Of a stretch of 64,000 nt of DNA, positions 25,037 through 38,300 are shown in pieces. A program made the position numbers and the translations under genes. This DNA is from Wuchereria bancrofti. Lineage: Eukaryota > Nematoda > Chromadorea > Rhabditida > Onchocercidae. The DNA lies in NCBI GenBank assembly GCA_005281725.1, contig SSBO01000009.1:5154363-5218362 (forward strand). The letters are read 5' to 3'. The notes under the pieces were generated by a model. The model was given only the letters and a program-made list of their open reading frames with translations, did no database searches and had not been told where the DNA came from. How positions within the stretch are numbered: the stretch's first letter is position 1; every line of letters begins with the position of its first letter.

Positions 25037-26351
25037 CAACCATCATTTCATAAGCGTTTAAACGCCGGTGTAACTTGTGTAACCTAATCGAAACATACAA
25101 AAAAAAAATATCGAAAACACCGATCTCGCCCAAAGTGACCAACACCTCCCATTAACCACTCACCTCTGACATGTTCAAACAAATCCCGAATTAATCTAAG
25201 AACACTAAGACACTGATGGGAACAAGGACAATATAATTCTTCTGTAATTAACAATATAATTCTCTGAAGACCATTTGGTAAGTCCAATTTCGTATTAAAA
25301 ACCAGCATAATCAAATACACACAAAGCGACATTTAGTCTTCCCAACACTTGCAATATTCTATGCTGTTCTTTCTGTATATTATTATGAAAACAAAGTTAC
25401 TCGGGGTTTTATGAAACCATTCATGCATTCCATATATAAAAAAATGCATTCTACGAATAAAAAAAAAATTTATTCCAAAATTCCTCATAAATTTAACGTC
25501 CCAATAAGCAACAGAAGAAAATATCAAAATTATCACTTTAAACAACACAGAAATGTCAAGTAACAGGCAATCTTTCAAGGAGAATTTCCAAAATCATAAC
25601 AGCTATTATTACAGGGAAAAATTTGCAAGAAAGAGGACAAGTAAATATGACAAGGTTTCTTTTTAGAAAATTTACAAACAATGAAGAAAACACTCTGCCG
25701 ACTACAATGCTGACGACAGAATTTTTCTTCTCTTTTCCACAAAAAAAAAAAAATCCAACTCAATCTTTTTAGGAAATTATTCACTTGATCCAAAAATAAC
25801 AAAAGCAAAGTGCGCAAAATACACTGTCATATGACATTTAAAAACACCGTTACAATTAGCAACATCAAATTTGAAATGTTTAGTAAGACTCTCGTTGAAA
25901 ATTTAAGTTAATTCTAGAACAAATCAGAAGGGGAAAGTAATGATACGACAACAATACTGTGAAGATTTTAGTCAACACTTGCTAAACTAATTCCTTGGGA
26001 ATGATAACGTGGAATATTAATTAAATAACGTGGAATATTAATTTTTGCATACTGAATTTCCTACATTTGAAAAGTTCGGAAAGAAATATATGAAGTAACT
26101 TAAACAAATACAACACTAACCGCCTTAATTCAACTTCCAATGGTTTAAGTTGTTTTTTTTTTTTTTAATATGCATTGTACAACATAACTACAATAAAATG
26201 CCAAAATGTAATTATTAATGTTGGCAGGATATATGGTTAAAATCAGGTAATATTCAAAAAAGACTAAAGTATTCCCTTATCAAAATACTAAAATATTTAC
26301 TATGGTGTTTAAAAGACTAACTTCAGAAAACTAATAATAACAATGATAGCT
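25037..26351. other. Spacer between TMED10 and RNF207
   Basis: About 1.3 kb with no supported exon. Several Phe-rich open frames on the minus strand (25084-25817) come from T-rich DNA. It contains one copy of the 133-bp duplication, bordered by a long T-tract and a short 22-bp direct repeat (ATAACGTGGAATATTAATTA type) near 26004-26045. A TTCGATTAG acceptor about 45 nt before the RNF207 ATG could serve a leader exon. Confidence 0.5.
26022..26154. repeat. 133-bp duplication, copy outside the gene
   Basis: Identical by eye over 133 bp to 26872-27004, with a constant offset of 850. The source spans the last 34 bp of TMED10 exon 3 and the first 99 bp of the following intron, including the donor site. 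This copy lies beyond the TMED10 stop and runs straight into a tract of about 15 T. Confidence 0.9.
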
Positions 26352-27749
26352 CTAATCGATCAGTTTCTTGGCTTTGAAATATCGACGAAGATATAGCACC
26401 TGCCAGATGGCCAAACTGAGAAGGCACAACATCGAAAATATACTCAAATACAATACTCGGCTGTTTGTTGATTCTGGAAACTTGACAATTTAATAGTTTC
26501 TCTAGTAAAACAAATATTTTCTAACAATACAATCAACTAATGTATTCATATTAAGAAACTTCCAAATTCAAAAACAACCAGCCAAAATATCCTCTATTTT
26601 TTTTCGCAAATTAAACTTAGCTAACATATCGTAGGTTGAACTGTGTATATATAAGTAAATATATCCAAATGTAGAAAAAAATTTCGAAAAATAACTGACA
26701 ACATGAATATTACAAATGTCTCACCGTTAGTGGATCTCATCTCCTCTTCCCTTTGCCTCATATAAGCAAAATCTTGAACAATTGAGTCGGATAAATCCTC
26801 CAAACTGAAAAAATTATGCCATGATTTCAATAACTGGGGAGCAGTAGCTTAATTTAACGAACGACAGGGGCTAAATAACGTGGAATATTAATTTTTGCAT
26901 ACTGAATTTCCTACATTTGAAAAGTTCGGAAAGAAATATATGAAGTAACTTAAACAAATACAACACTAACCGCCTTAATTCAACTTCCAATGGTTTAAGT
27001 TGTTCTGCCTCGGCAACTGCGTCATAATTTTTTGCTTCTACGCCTCGTTTCATCTCTAAGTAAACCTCACGATTCCCACCTCGAACATCTAAGCAAAAGA
27101 AAAACTGGAATGTAAATCAGCAATGCTTACAGATATTACTTCATAATATATTTAGGCTACAAACATCAGCAATTTCAAACGACAATTTACTCAGTACTTT
27201 TTTTACAGCTTTTTTTGTCATAAACGCATAATAATAACAAACTTGGTGGGAGATGTGTACTGAAGCATATTTCAAAGATATCATATTCGTCAGCTGTGAA
27301 TGCAAACTTGCCACTCGTTTCAGTGAAACGTTCCCGCTGATATAATGTGTGACTTCTAGTATCTGTTACCTAAAACAAAATAGATTTGTTCGGATCGAAT
27401 CATATGCTATTACATCAATGATATGTGGAATTATACTTCGCAAATTTCCACTATTTTCAACAAAAAGCATAGTGTAAGTTGGGTCTAGTTTCAATTCCTA
27501 GTTCAATATTTATTATTTATTATTCTAGCATCTGATTTTATTATTTATAAAAAATGGACGACTTACATGAACAGAACTAATATGGCCCGTGGTATCGGCA
27601 AATTCGTATGACCCAGTGACAACCACATTTTTGTGTATTTCTTCCTTCAAACATTTCTTACCATTCGGTGGCACGTAAAACCTAATGCTTGCCGTCTGTG
27701 AAATAAGAACGATAACCAGAAGAATGGCATCCATATGCGTTATGTGCAT
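26352..27749 (-). CDS. TMED10: TMED10 / p24 delta cargo receptor of the early secretory pathway (209 aa)
   Basis: A p24-family type I membrane protein that cycles between ER and Golgi in COPII and COPI vesicles and helps sort cargo such as GPI-anchored proteins. Exons are 27749-27567, 27369-27243, 27088-26971, 26804-26725 and 26473-26352 (630 nt). It has a signal peptide ([16 protein letters not shown], after Met1 or Met6). The GOLD domain begins [19 protein letters not shown] and includes the second conserved Cys in FEICFS. A coiled-coil stretch follows ([30 protein letters not shown]). Then come one membrane span ([18 protein letters not shown]) and the cytosolic tail [13 protein letters not shown]. 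The tail matches human TMED10 almost residue for residue (human has FF where this has YF), with the dilysine-type COPI signal. The assignment to TMED10 rather than TMED2/p24 beta rests on this tail. Confidence 0.93.
26872..27004. repeat. 133-bp duplication, genic copy (TMED10 exon 3 / intron 3)
   Basis: The genic copy of the pair with 26022-26154. It is intact and in frame within TMED10 (KPLEVELRR then the donor GTTAGT), so it is the likely source. Confidence 0.9.
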
Positions 27750-28339
27750 CGTCCTCAGATGTCTAGTAAATTAACTAATTTCAACGGCAATAAATAATCG
27801 ATACAAGTAAAATAAGTGAGCTACACCTTATCAGCTCCTTCATAATGAGGTGAATTTGCAATTAATGCATTGTAGAAGTTTGGAGAACAATCACGGAGAT
27901 AACAAAAATATTTACGGAATGCTCCACCGCATTCCTAGAACTTCCAGGACGCCATCCTTTTACTCTGCTTTATCCGATCACTAGTCGTGCATCTTCTCTT
28001 GCACAGGACACCCTCCCCCGCACTGAACTCGATCCGGGATCATACGTGGATTGGATCTCGGCGGCAGTACAGTAGTAACAAAAACTACCACATAATCCTG
28101 CCAAACCATTCCCTCTGTTCGGCTTTGTCGGGCTATGAAATCGCGACGTCTCACTGTGATGGCGTTAGTTTCTTTGCCGGCACTAGGTGAGAATAAGTAA
28201 GCGTTCTTATTTCCCACCAATTTTATAGTTACACGTGAAGTAGTAGGCATAAGCCCCATGAGCTAGCTTCCGTTCGTGTCCGTTCGCTTTTAAACTGGTT
28301 AACTTTCACATGTTGGCACAATGACATTTTTAGCTGTAA
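27750..28339. promoter_or_regulatory. Shared divergent promoter region of TMED10 and YIPF4
   Basis: 590 bp separate the two ATGs, which point away from each other. The middle (about 27985-28200) is less AT-rich than its surroundings. An open frame at 28259-27981 on the minus strand has no recognisable family. CATTTTTAG lies six nt before the YIPF4 ATG and could be a spliced-leader acceptor. Confidence 0.5.
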
Positions 28340-30469
<2,130 letters not shown>

Positions 30470-32299
30470 CATATTACGTGTTGGATGTTTTTATAACATT
30501 ATGTTGTCAATAATTATTGACCTCATTGTTATTAAAATCTTAATCAAAATGCTGCTCTTTTTATGATAAAAGCAGCGTCATTTGCATTTTCTAGCTTATG
30601 AATTAAACTTTAAAGGAGTGGTTTTTGCTTGTTGGATGCTTTTTTAAAGCATGGAGATTTCCTTGGTCAACTATGCTCATTTTCTCAGCACTAATTATGT
30701 GGTAGGATAAAATGGTGTTGTCTCAATAATTCATTGAAAAGATAGCAAGAAAATATCAGTCATAAAAAGAAGAAAGCCTTACTTAGATTGTGGCATTCGC
30801 TTTCTGCTTTCTGTATTTTATCACCAAAGTCAATAAAAAAGTAAAATGAGCAAAATATCAGTTCCAGTCTGGCAGAATTCTGCTTTCTTATTCTGTTTTC
30901 TTAGCTGCATGGAACATTTCATATATAGCGTTTGATGGGTCATTATGGAAAATTGGGAAGGATAATTAACAATTTTGATGCTCATTCAGAAGATAAGTTG
31001 GAACTCGAAAGATGTGCGAGCTATAAGCCAACTGGCTGGTAACAGTCCGAAGAATTGTGATCAAAGAAACAGGTGTCTTTCTATTGGTCCCTCTTGAAAT
31101 TGATTTCCTAACTTTGCACGCAGGATATTGTAGGTGATGTTTTGTCATTTGATGTGTTTCAAGCTACATTTCGGTTAAAAACAAAGGGAAGGTTCTGAGA
31201 TAATCTGACACTTGTTTCCGAAGAATTCAACTTTTTTCAAAATTTCGCACGTTATAAATTCATGGGAGATGTAACAAATTTTGAGTTCGACAAAAGGGGA
31301 AGGTTGTTCTTGCATCTCGCATAGTTTTGCGTCATCGTTGCCCGCATGAAAATCGTTGAGATACCGGATTTGATGTCACAGCAAAATGCTTCTGATTGTT
31401 ACAGACCAACACATTTATCCCCTTCTTCTGTTGCTATTATCTTTTCTTTCATTTATATTTTATTTTTATTTTTACTCATTTGTTTCTCAATAAACTTAGA
31501 AAATATTTTCATGATGACAGAAGTGAATAATGACGTGATTTAAATTTAATAAATCATTTTCTTGAACTTAAAAAAGACTGTTGAAGGGGAAATGTTTCAA
31601 ATTTCTTTTGAGCCTCTTCAGTGGTGTTAATAAATTGACTGTGATTTGCTTTCCTATTCACACTGCTTTTGCTGCTGGTTATGCAACATCGACAACGTTA
31701 TGGAAGGGGATCACCTCATATCTTGATTGTATCCTTTCATGTTTTTTGTCATCATAGTAGAAAGACACCTATCAAAGGAACTGAACCGGTATAAGATGTA
31801 CTTAGCATTTCTGGAAATCCATATTTTTTCTCTGCCTTATATTCCACAGATACGGGTTTATGTTCCAGGGACAATTTTAATTACTGAGATGTACATTTGG
31901 CAAGATCGATTTGTAAGGAAAATCTGCAAGGCAATGACATTTTGCAGAAGTCTGAAAGAAGCTCAAGAAACAATACTTAGTGATGAAATAAATCAATCAT
32001 TAGAGTATTAACTGTTCATATCTACAAAAGCAACCGACCAGTTAGTTGTATGATAACATTGTCACAAAATACTTATTGATCTGCTCTTCTCACTATTCTA
32101 CTTTACATTTCCGCTATCAGAGGTGGTTGTTCCGATGATGTTTTTATCATTCTGCTCGTTTTATTGTATTTTTGAGAAAATATTTAGTTTACATTGTCTG
32201 CTTGGCAAAGTTTATGTTCAATGGGGAGACAAAAATATAAAATAATTATTTAAAGTAAATTCATTTTAGTCTTTTATTTTCAAGATAACATCTGTGATA
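30470..32299. other. Intergenic, no gene seen
   Basis: About 1.8 kb of AT-rich DNA. Open frames at 31346-31543 and 31727-32011 (+) lack splice context and family resemblance. A TTTTATTTTCAAG at about 32271-32284 precedes the next ATG and may be its leader acceptor. Confidence 0.45.
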
Positions 32300-33480
32300 A
32301 TGATATTATTACCAATAGCAATGGTAGTGATAAAAATTTGTCTAGCCGATAATAAGGAAATATCGGAGTGTGCATGGATTACTTGCCTGCTACCGAAAGT
32401 GTGTCAACGTATCGGTGGCATTGGTTGGTTTTGCTCGTTAATTTCATATTTGCTGAAGTTTAAGGAACTTTTGATGAGTGTCTTGCATATGTTTATAAAC
32501 ATACTTACATTTGCACACATTTCCTCTTATTACAGTTGAATGATCACTTGAAATTTTGAAAAGTATCAGCGATTTTGAAAATTATTCGGGAGCCTAACTT
32601 GTTGATATTTTTCACTAGCCAATTCTTAATTCGAGTACCTCTAAAGTTTTTTTTTTTTGGAAAAAAATCATTTTATGACTATATGGAATAAAATGATTAT
32701 TTGTAGTATTATGCGTTTTTCCGAATGATGCTATGAAAACAGAAATGGAAAGACCTTCGGAATCGGCGTTATTAGCGAGTCAGATGAACCAAATCACCGA
32801 ATCTATCCTCACGGAATCCGTTACCCATATTTCATCGATCCCTGATTCGCCATCGTCACCATCATCAGTTTCGGAAACAGAATCATTTCCATCTTCCAGT
32901 GCTGAAACAAAGCAAGGGCTACTTCTAACTGATATAGTGACACAAACTGATTCGAAAATGTCTGAAAAAAGTTTCACGGTCAAAACACTTCCGGAATTAT
33001 GCTGGCTTCCTGCTGTCACTGGACCATGTTCAAAAGCAAAAGTGTTGTGGTACTACAATTCCTTAAGGGGTCGATGTGAAAGATTCAGCTTCAGGTGACA
33101 ATTTTTATTATACTATGCGTTTTATGGAAATATCAATACTAAAATTATATAGAAATCAACTTTAATATTCAATGTTCGCACCCAAATTATGTTTTTTACC
33201 AGTGGATATCTACTGCCTTCCAGAAAAGCAATTTGAAACTTTGAATAAAGAAAGGATCTTTTCATTTGTTTAACTGATTCCAAGAATATCGTAATGAACG
33301 AGTGATAGCCTTCTATCAAAATTTCTTTTCACTGCTGATAAATTACCAGGGTTAATTCGAACTTAAATCGTATTTAATGTTTATTTCAGTGGTTGCGGTA
33401 ATGCAAACCATTTCTACAGTCGGGAAAAATGCGAAGAAACTTGTCTGATGGGATATTCCAGTACATCTTTTGGCTTTTAA
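32300..33480 (+). CDS. Secreted single-Kunitz protein with N-terminal four-cysteine motif and Ser-rich linker (200 aa)
   Basis: A likely secreted BPTI/Kunitz protein. Exons are 32300-32423, 32707-33094 and 33390-33480 (603 nt; phases 1 and 2 join). A signal peptide (MILLPIAMVVIKICLA) is followed by a compact motif with C24, C29, C35 and C44. The linker of about 90 residues is rich in Ser, Thr, Pro and Glu (SSIPDSPSSPSSVSETE) and could be O-glycosylated. The Kunitz domain at 140-189 has all six cysteines: CWLPAVTGPC, then LWYYNSLRGRC, FSGC, KCEETC. By BPTI numbering P1 is Ser15 and P1' is Lys16 (PCSKAK), not the usual Lys/Arg then Ala/Gly, so trypsin inhibition is not assured. The domain is split by an intron just before SGC. 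Exon 1 donor (ATTG|GTTGG) is weaker than the rest. Confidence 0.8.
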
Positions 33481-35305
33481 TATCCTGTTATTTTTGTTAT
33501 CATCCCAGCACTCTGAATGCTTTTCTACTCATCAACCCTCTTAAGTAGATTGATTTTATTCGGTTTCCATCCACATAGAAGTGACGGTACCAGTTTGGTT
33601 ATTAACTTTCATTATCAATGATTACCTGCGGAATTCTGCGTAATTCCGAGTTCTTTTAGTAAATGTCTTTTCAACTCTCTGATTACACTCGGTGTCATTT
33701 AATGTCCTGAACAAAATGAATCGCTCTTTTATCACCTCACATTTTAAAATATAAGGGTATTAAGCATATCTGAATTTCGTAAACTGACTAGCAAGACAGT
33801 GATTCAACTGACTTCTTCGTAGACTACAAATGGAATTTATCACTGAAACGCATAAATTAAATCGCATATCTTTTCTTAAGGAATATTGTAATGCTCTCAA
33901 GAAATAAAAATACTCAAAATAAAGCTTTTAACATAAGAAACACCAAAAATATAAGAAATAAAAAAATCGCGCATTGCACAATATACCGCAAAGCAATCCT
34001 TTATGCCAGCGACAAACAGCAGAGCTGGAAGCTAAGAAATGTGATAATACAGTACTTTTGACGTAATTACATCAACATAGTTCCTAATGTCAGCAATATC
34101 GGCGCACGCATATCATATATTTTTTTAGGCTACTGGTGAGAAGACGAATCTGTCCTTAGAAGATGTCCATTAGCAGTTGGTGATTTAGTTTAATTTTATC
34201 AGAAAGAGATAGAAATAAGAAAACTTGATACAGGCGATTTCAGAAGTAAGCCGAAGTTAGAGACTTTTAAAGACAATATTCACTGGATATTTTTGTGCCA
34301 GTAAACTGTGTTTCATCATTCTGAAAACTTGCATAACAAACTTGATGGAAAAATTGGGGGAGAATGACCATTTAAGGCCGGACCAAAAAGGAGATCTACA
34401 GAAAAGAAGCTTGGCATACTTCTACCAACTATCATTTCAAAAACTGCCACTTCAGACAACAAATTGCCTTTGCAATGATTTGTTTACCTTTCAGTATCAG
34501 AGCAAATTACCTTTCAATACAGATTTTAGAACAAAAATCATGTTTGATGATGAGCTACCAAAATTTACCATTCTTGTTTTATTTTTGCTCATGAAATACC
34601 ACTTTCATTTCATCTTTTTTTTGTGCAAAATGATAAGAGAAATGAAGAAAAGAACAGTAGAATAGGGATAACTGAACTGAATAAATGATTTTAAGAATAA
34701 TCAAAATTTATATTTTGATTTCCAGCCCGAGCTACCAGCAGATATCAGATCCAATGATACAGATTCAACCTAATCAAATTCAGTTAAAAAGAAAAGATGT
34801 AGAACTAAAACTTAGCTGAGTTGTAGTCGAAAAAGTTGCACTTTTTAAGAATATGCATGCCTGCTCACTTATAAAAATTTTGAGCATTCTTAAACAAATC
34901 TGAAAGAATTAAACTGCACCATGCTGAATTAAATTGAATTAGAGATAAAATCTAAGTTAGCAAAATTTTAAATGATTATAATAATGTTCCTTTCTACAAT
35001 AGTGGGAAGAAAATTTCAGGGGCATTAATTTAGTGATTTTATAGATTATTCATAGTATAGTGCATCGTCGTGACTGTTGCTGTTGTCCATCACCGCTTTT
35101 CGATTTCATTGTATCCATTTTATCCTTTTCATGTGCTGCTTCCTGTTGCAACAATATTTTTGAAAGTCTTTATTTTTGAACAAAATTTTAATCAGATGTC
35201 TTTCATAATGTCAACCTGATATCAAAATAGAGCGGGTTTTAAGGATTTTGATTTCATCATTCTTGCAGCGTTTATCAGAGCATTACCAAATTTCTACTTT
35301 TACTG
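33481..35305. other. Intergenic, no gene seen
   Basis: About 1.8 kb of AT-rich DNA between convergent genes. One open frame of about 106 codons (34345-34665, +) has no splice context or family match. Confidence 0.45.
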
Positions 35306-38300
35306 CTACATATCTGACAAATAATGGGAATTATTCGGTCTGCTTGTTATTAGCCGCACTTGATAATTCCTAAGATTTTGAACTAATTTAGGCAGTAAAC
35401 TAACAGGTTTTGCTTTAGCTGCTGATAGGATCGGACATTCTCCTGTCTTTTGAGCTTCAATTATCTGAATCTGTGCTGACGATGTTGTGTTTGTCATTTG
35501 AGATTCAGACTTTTGTGGTATTTCGACACTAAAATGAGCAAGTATGATTGATGTATTTAATAAATACTAAATGACAAATAAAGCTTATAAATGAACAGAG
35601 AAATAAAATCAACTTACTTAGTTTCAAGTTGTACTTAATGCTTAATTCTCCAGCATTGGGTTTCAAAATTTTCAGTTCGGAATTATAATGAATTGTTTAG
35701 GGAGAAGTCACAGAATAAATAAAAAGCTGAACAGTGACAATTTACAAAAAAACTACCATTTAGAAATAATATATCTTTTGAATATGAGAAATGGAAAAAA
35801 TGGCTCTTTATACTTAATTTTAGTGATTTTGAATCCTTAGCCTTTCGGCCAATAAATTAACCTGAACCGGAAAATAGTTACAAAGTTCAAAACTTAGTTG
35901 CTTACTTTTGTTCCTCTTTATCTTTTGATCCGAGCTCATCTTTTCCGATTTCAGGACTTACTGTCCTTTCAGTCAATGTTTCGAATCCCTAAATATTTTT
36001 TTGTAGTAGAATTACGATGTTATTTTCATTTTAACAACGAAAACAACTTCTTGATCTTCATGACATTCTTTCTTGTTCACAACATTAAGCATGGGATGGT
36101 AAGAACATAGAGAAAAAGTTGAAAAAATGCAGGATGCATGTAGTAATGTGCAAAAGTCGCCACAAAATCAACAATAACATAATTAACAAAACAAGCAGCG
36201 GTAGCATTTAATCAATTTTGTTCTTAAATAATTCAAAATTCCTAAACGCTTGCGATATATTTAAGCGTATATTTGTATGATATTGAATCATCGTGCATAT
36301 GTGTCAGTTTCTTTTCCGCGATCTCCAAAATCTAATGAATCCAACATACATCAAAAGTTGAATTCTTTAGAAGACTACCGAACAAAACAGAACAAAATGG
36401 ACAGACCGATTGATTGAATGAAACGAACCTAAATCCTGTCTTTATTTCTCGAAGAATTCTAATAAATCAGAGATGACGTTTTCAAGAAGACTTCAAAATA
36501 AATCTATAGATCACTTCTTCAGATAGTTATTTTTAAAATTGACTTGCTCTTGGAAAAGTCGTACTAAATAAAAAGTTTCGGGAGGAAATTAAAAAATAAG
36601 CAGAAATATATAAAAATAATAAAAACAAAAAAGAAAAAATCTTGAAAATACCCTTAATGAACGCTGCCCCATAGCTTTGGCTTCTTCTGCAAGGATCATT
36701 TCAATAGATTTTTTCTTCGGTGGTACTGGTGGCGGTGCATTTTTGGGTGGCAGCACGGGTAACCGTAATGAGACTGATAATGATACCGCACGGTCAGGTT
36801 GACCGCTATGATTTACAAATTTTTCTGCGAAACTTGTCTTTGCAGACTAAAATTGTTTTGTTTCTTTTGTTTTTTTTGTTCGCTCTTTTTGTTTTATTTT
36901 GAAATGCGAATGACACAAATTCGCATGTTGAAGAAAGTTATTTTTAAACTAAATGTTATTCAAAAAATATTACACAATTAAAGAATTGGATTTAAAAGCA
37001 ATAAATTCTTTCAAATTGCTGAATTAACCTGAAAAAATCAATTCTGATAAAAGCATTAGCAGTTCGCTGTAAGTTGTTCTTATTATGTTTCTCAAACTTC
37101 GCTCTATTTCTTCAAATTCTCAAGTAGTGCCAAAAAAGCAAACAAGCAAAGCAAAAAAGTTATAAAAAATTGATATAAGATTATGAGAGAAAACTAAGAC
37201 AGCTGAGGAAAGAAAAGTTAATCAGAAAGTTTTATGAAAATGCGGATGGGAAAAAGTTTAAAGAAAAAAACATTGGGACAACAATTAGAGCAAAGAAAAG
37301 CAAAAGTTGTTATATGAAAACAAAATAGAACTTAAGAAGAATTAAGACAGAATGTTAAATGAAGCAGCCATAACTTTGCTAGAGATTTAACTGCGAGGAA
37401 ATATTATATAATACCTGATGTTTTGATTCAGTTTTTTTTTGTATGTGGTCGATCACCGCCTCTGTGACTATTTCATCCTGGTCACTGCTTTTGGTCGGGA
37501 TACCTGACTGTAATGCATTCTCGAGAACAGTTGGAGTTGTAGAGAATTTGAGTGCGTCTTCTGCAGTTGATAGCTGGAACGGCTCATGAATTACTTACAT
37601 TTACCACATCCTATAGATTCCATCCCACGCTCCCTGCTGTCAGAAAATGAACGTAAGTCAAACATATATTCAATGCAGAAAATTTGTCCCAAAAACTTGG
37701 ACAACAATTTAAACAGTAAGTATGTAAACTGCAGATGCGTTGCTGCGTATAGCATACATGTTGCCGCAGATAACGTGTAAAGTATGAACGACTGGTGCAA
37801 CAAATTTAATTTACATACGTAGCTACATTCTAGTAATGCTAGCTTACATAGTGCACTTCAAGTAAATAATTTAGTGAATTAAAGTTCACATTTAGGACTC
37901 GAATCTCTTACTAAAATCAAAGATAATATGACATGCTATCTTCAGCATTTTAAGACAATAGTGAAAAGAAAGAAGAGCGCCATATAATGATTTGATTGAA
38001 TGGAAACAGAAATTGAAATATAAAATTAAAACGAATAAAAATTTGGGTTGAGTTATTCCAGGCAATGGGAGGATATAAACTAAAACCGAAGACTTCACCT
38101 GGTCGGTAAAAAGATTAACATTTGTTTCAGGTTGCGGCGCAATAGTAATCAACTTGATTTCATGCTCAGTTTCTTTTTCATTAGCAGTAAACGATTTTTC
38201 TGCGACAAAGCATAATTCTGATGTTGGTTCACTGGATTGCTGAAATTTTCATTCTTCCTAAATTTGAATTCATACGCTACCCGATATGTAGTCACAGGAA

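Noticed and set aside
25084..25817. Several Phe-rich minus-strand frames upstream of RNF207
   Set aside because: Low-complexity T-rich DNA; the RNF207 start is explained by ATG 25036 with an intact RING.
34342..34665. 107-codon plus-strand frame
   Set aside because: No signal, motif or splice context; composition like surrounding DNA.
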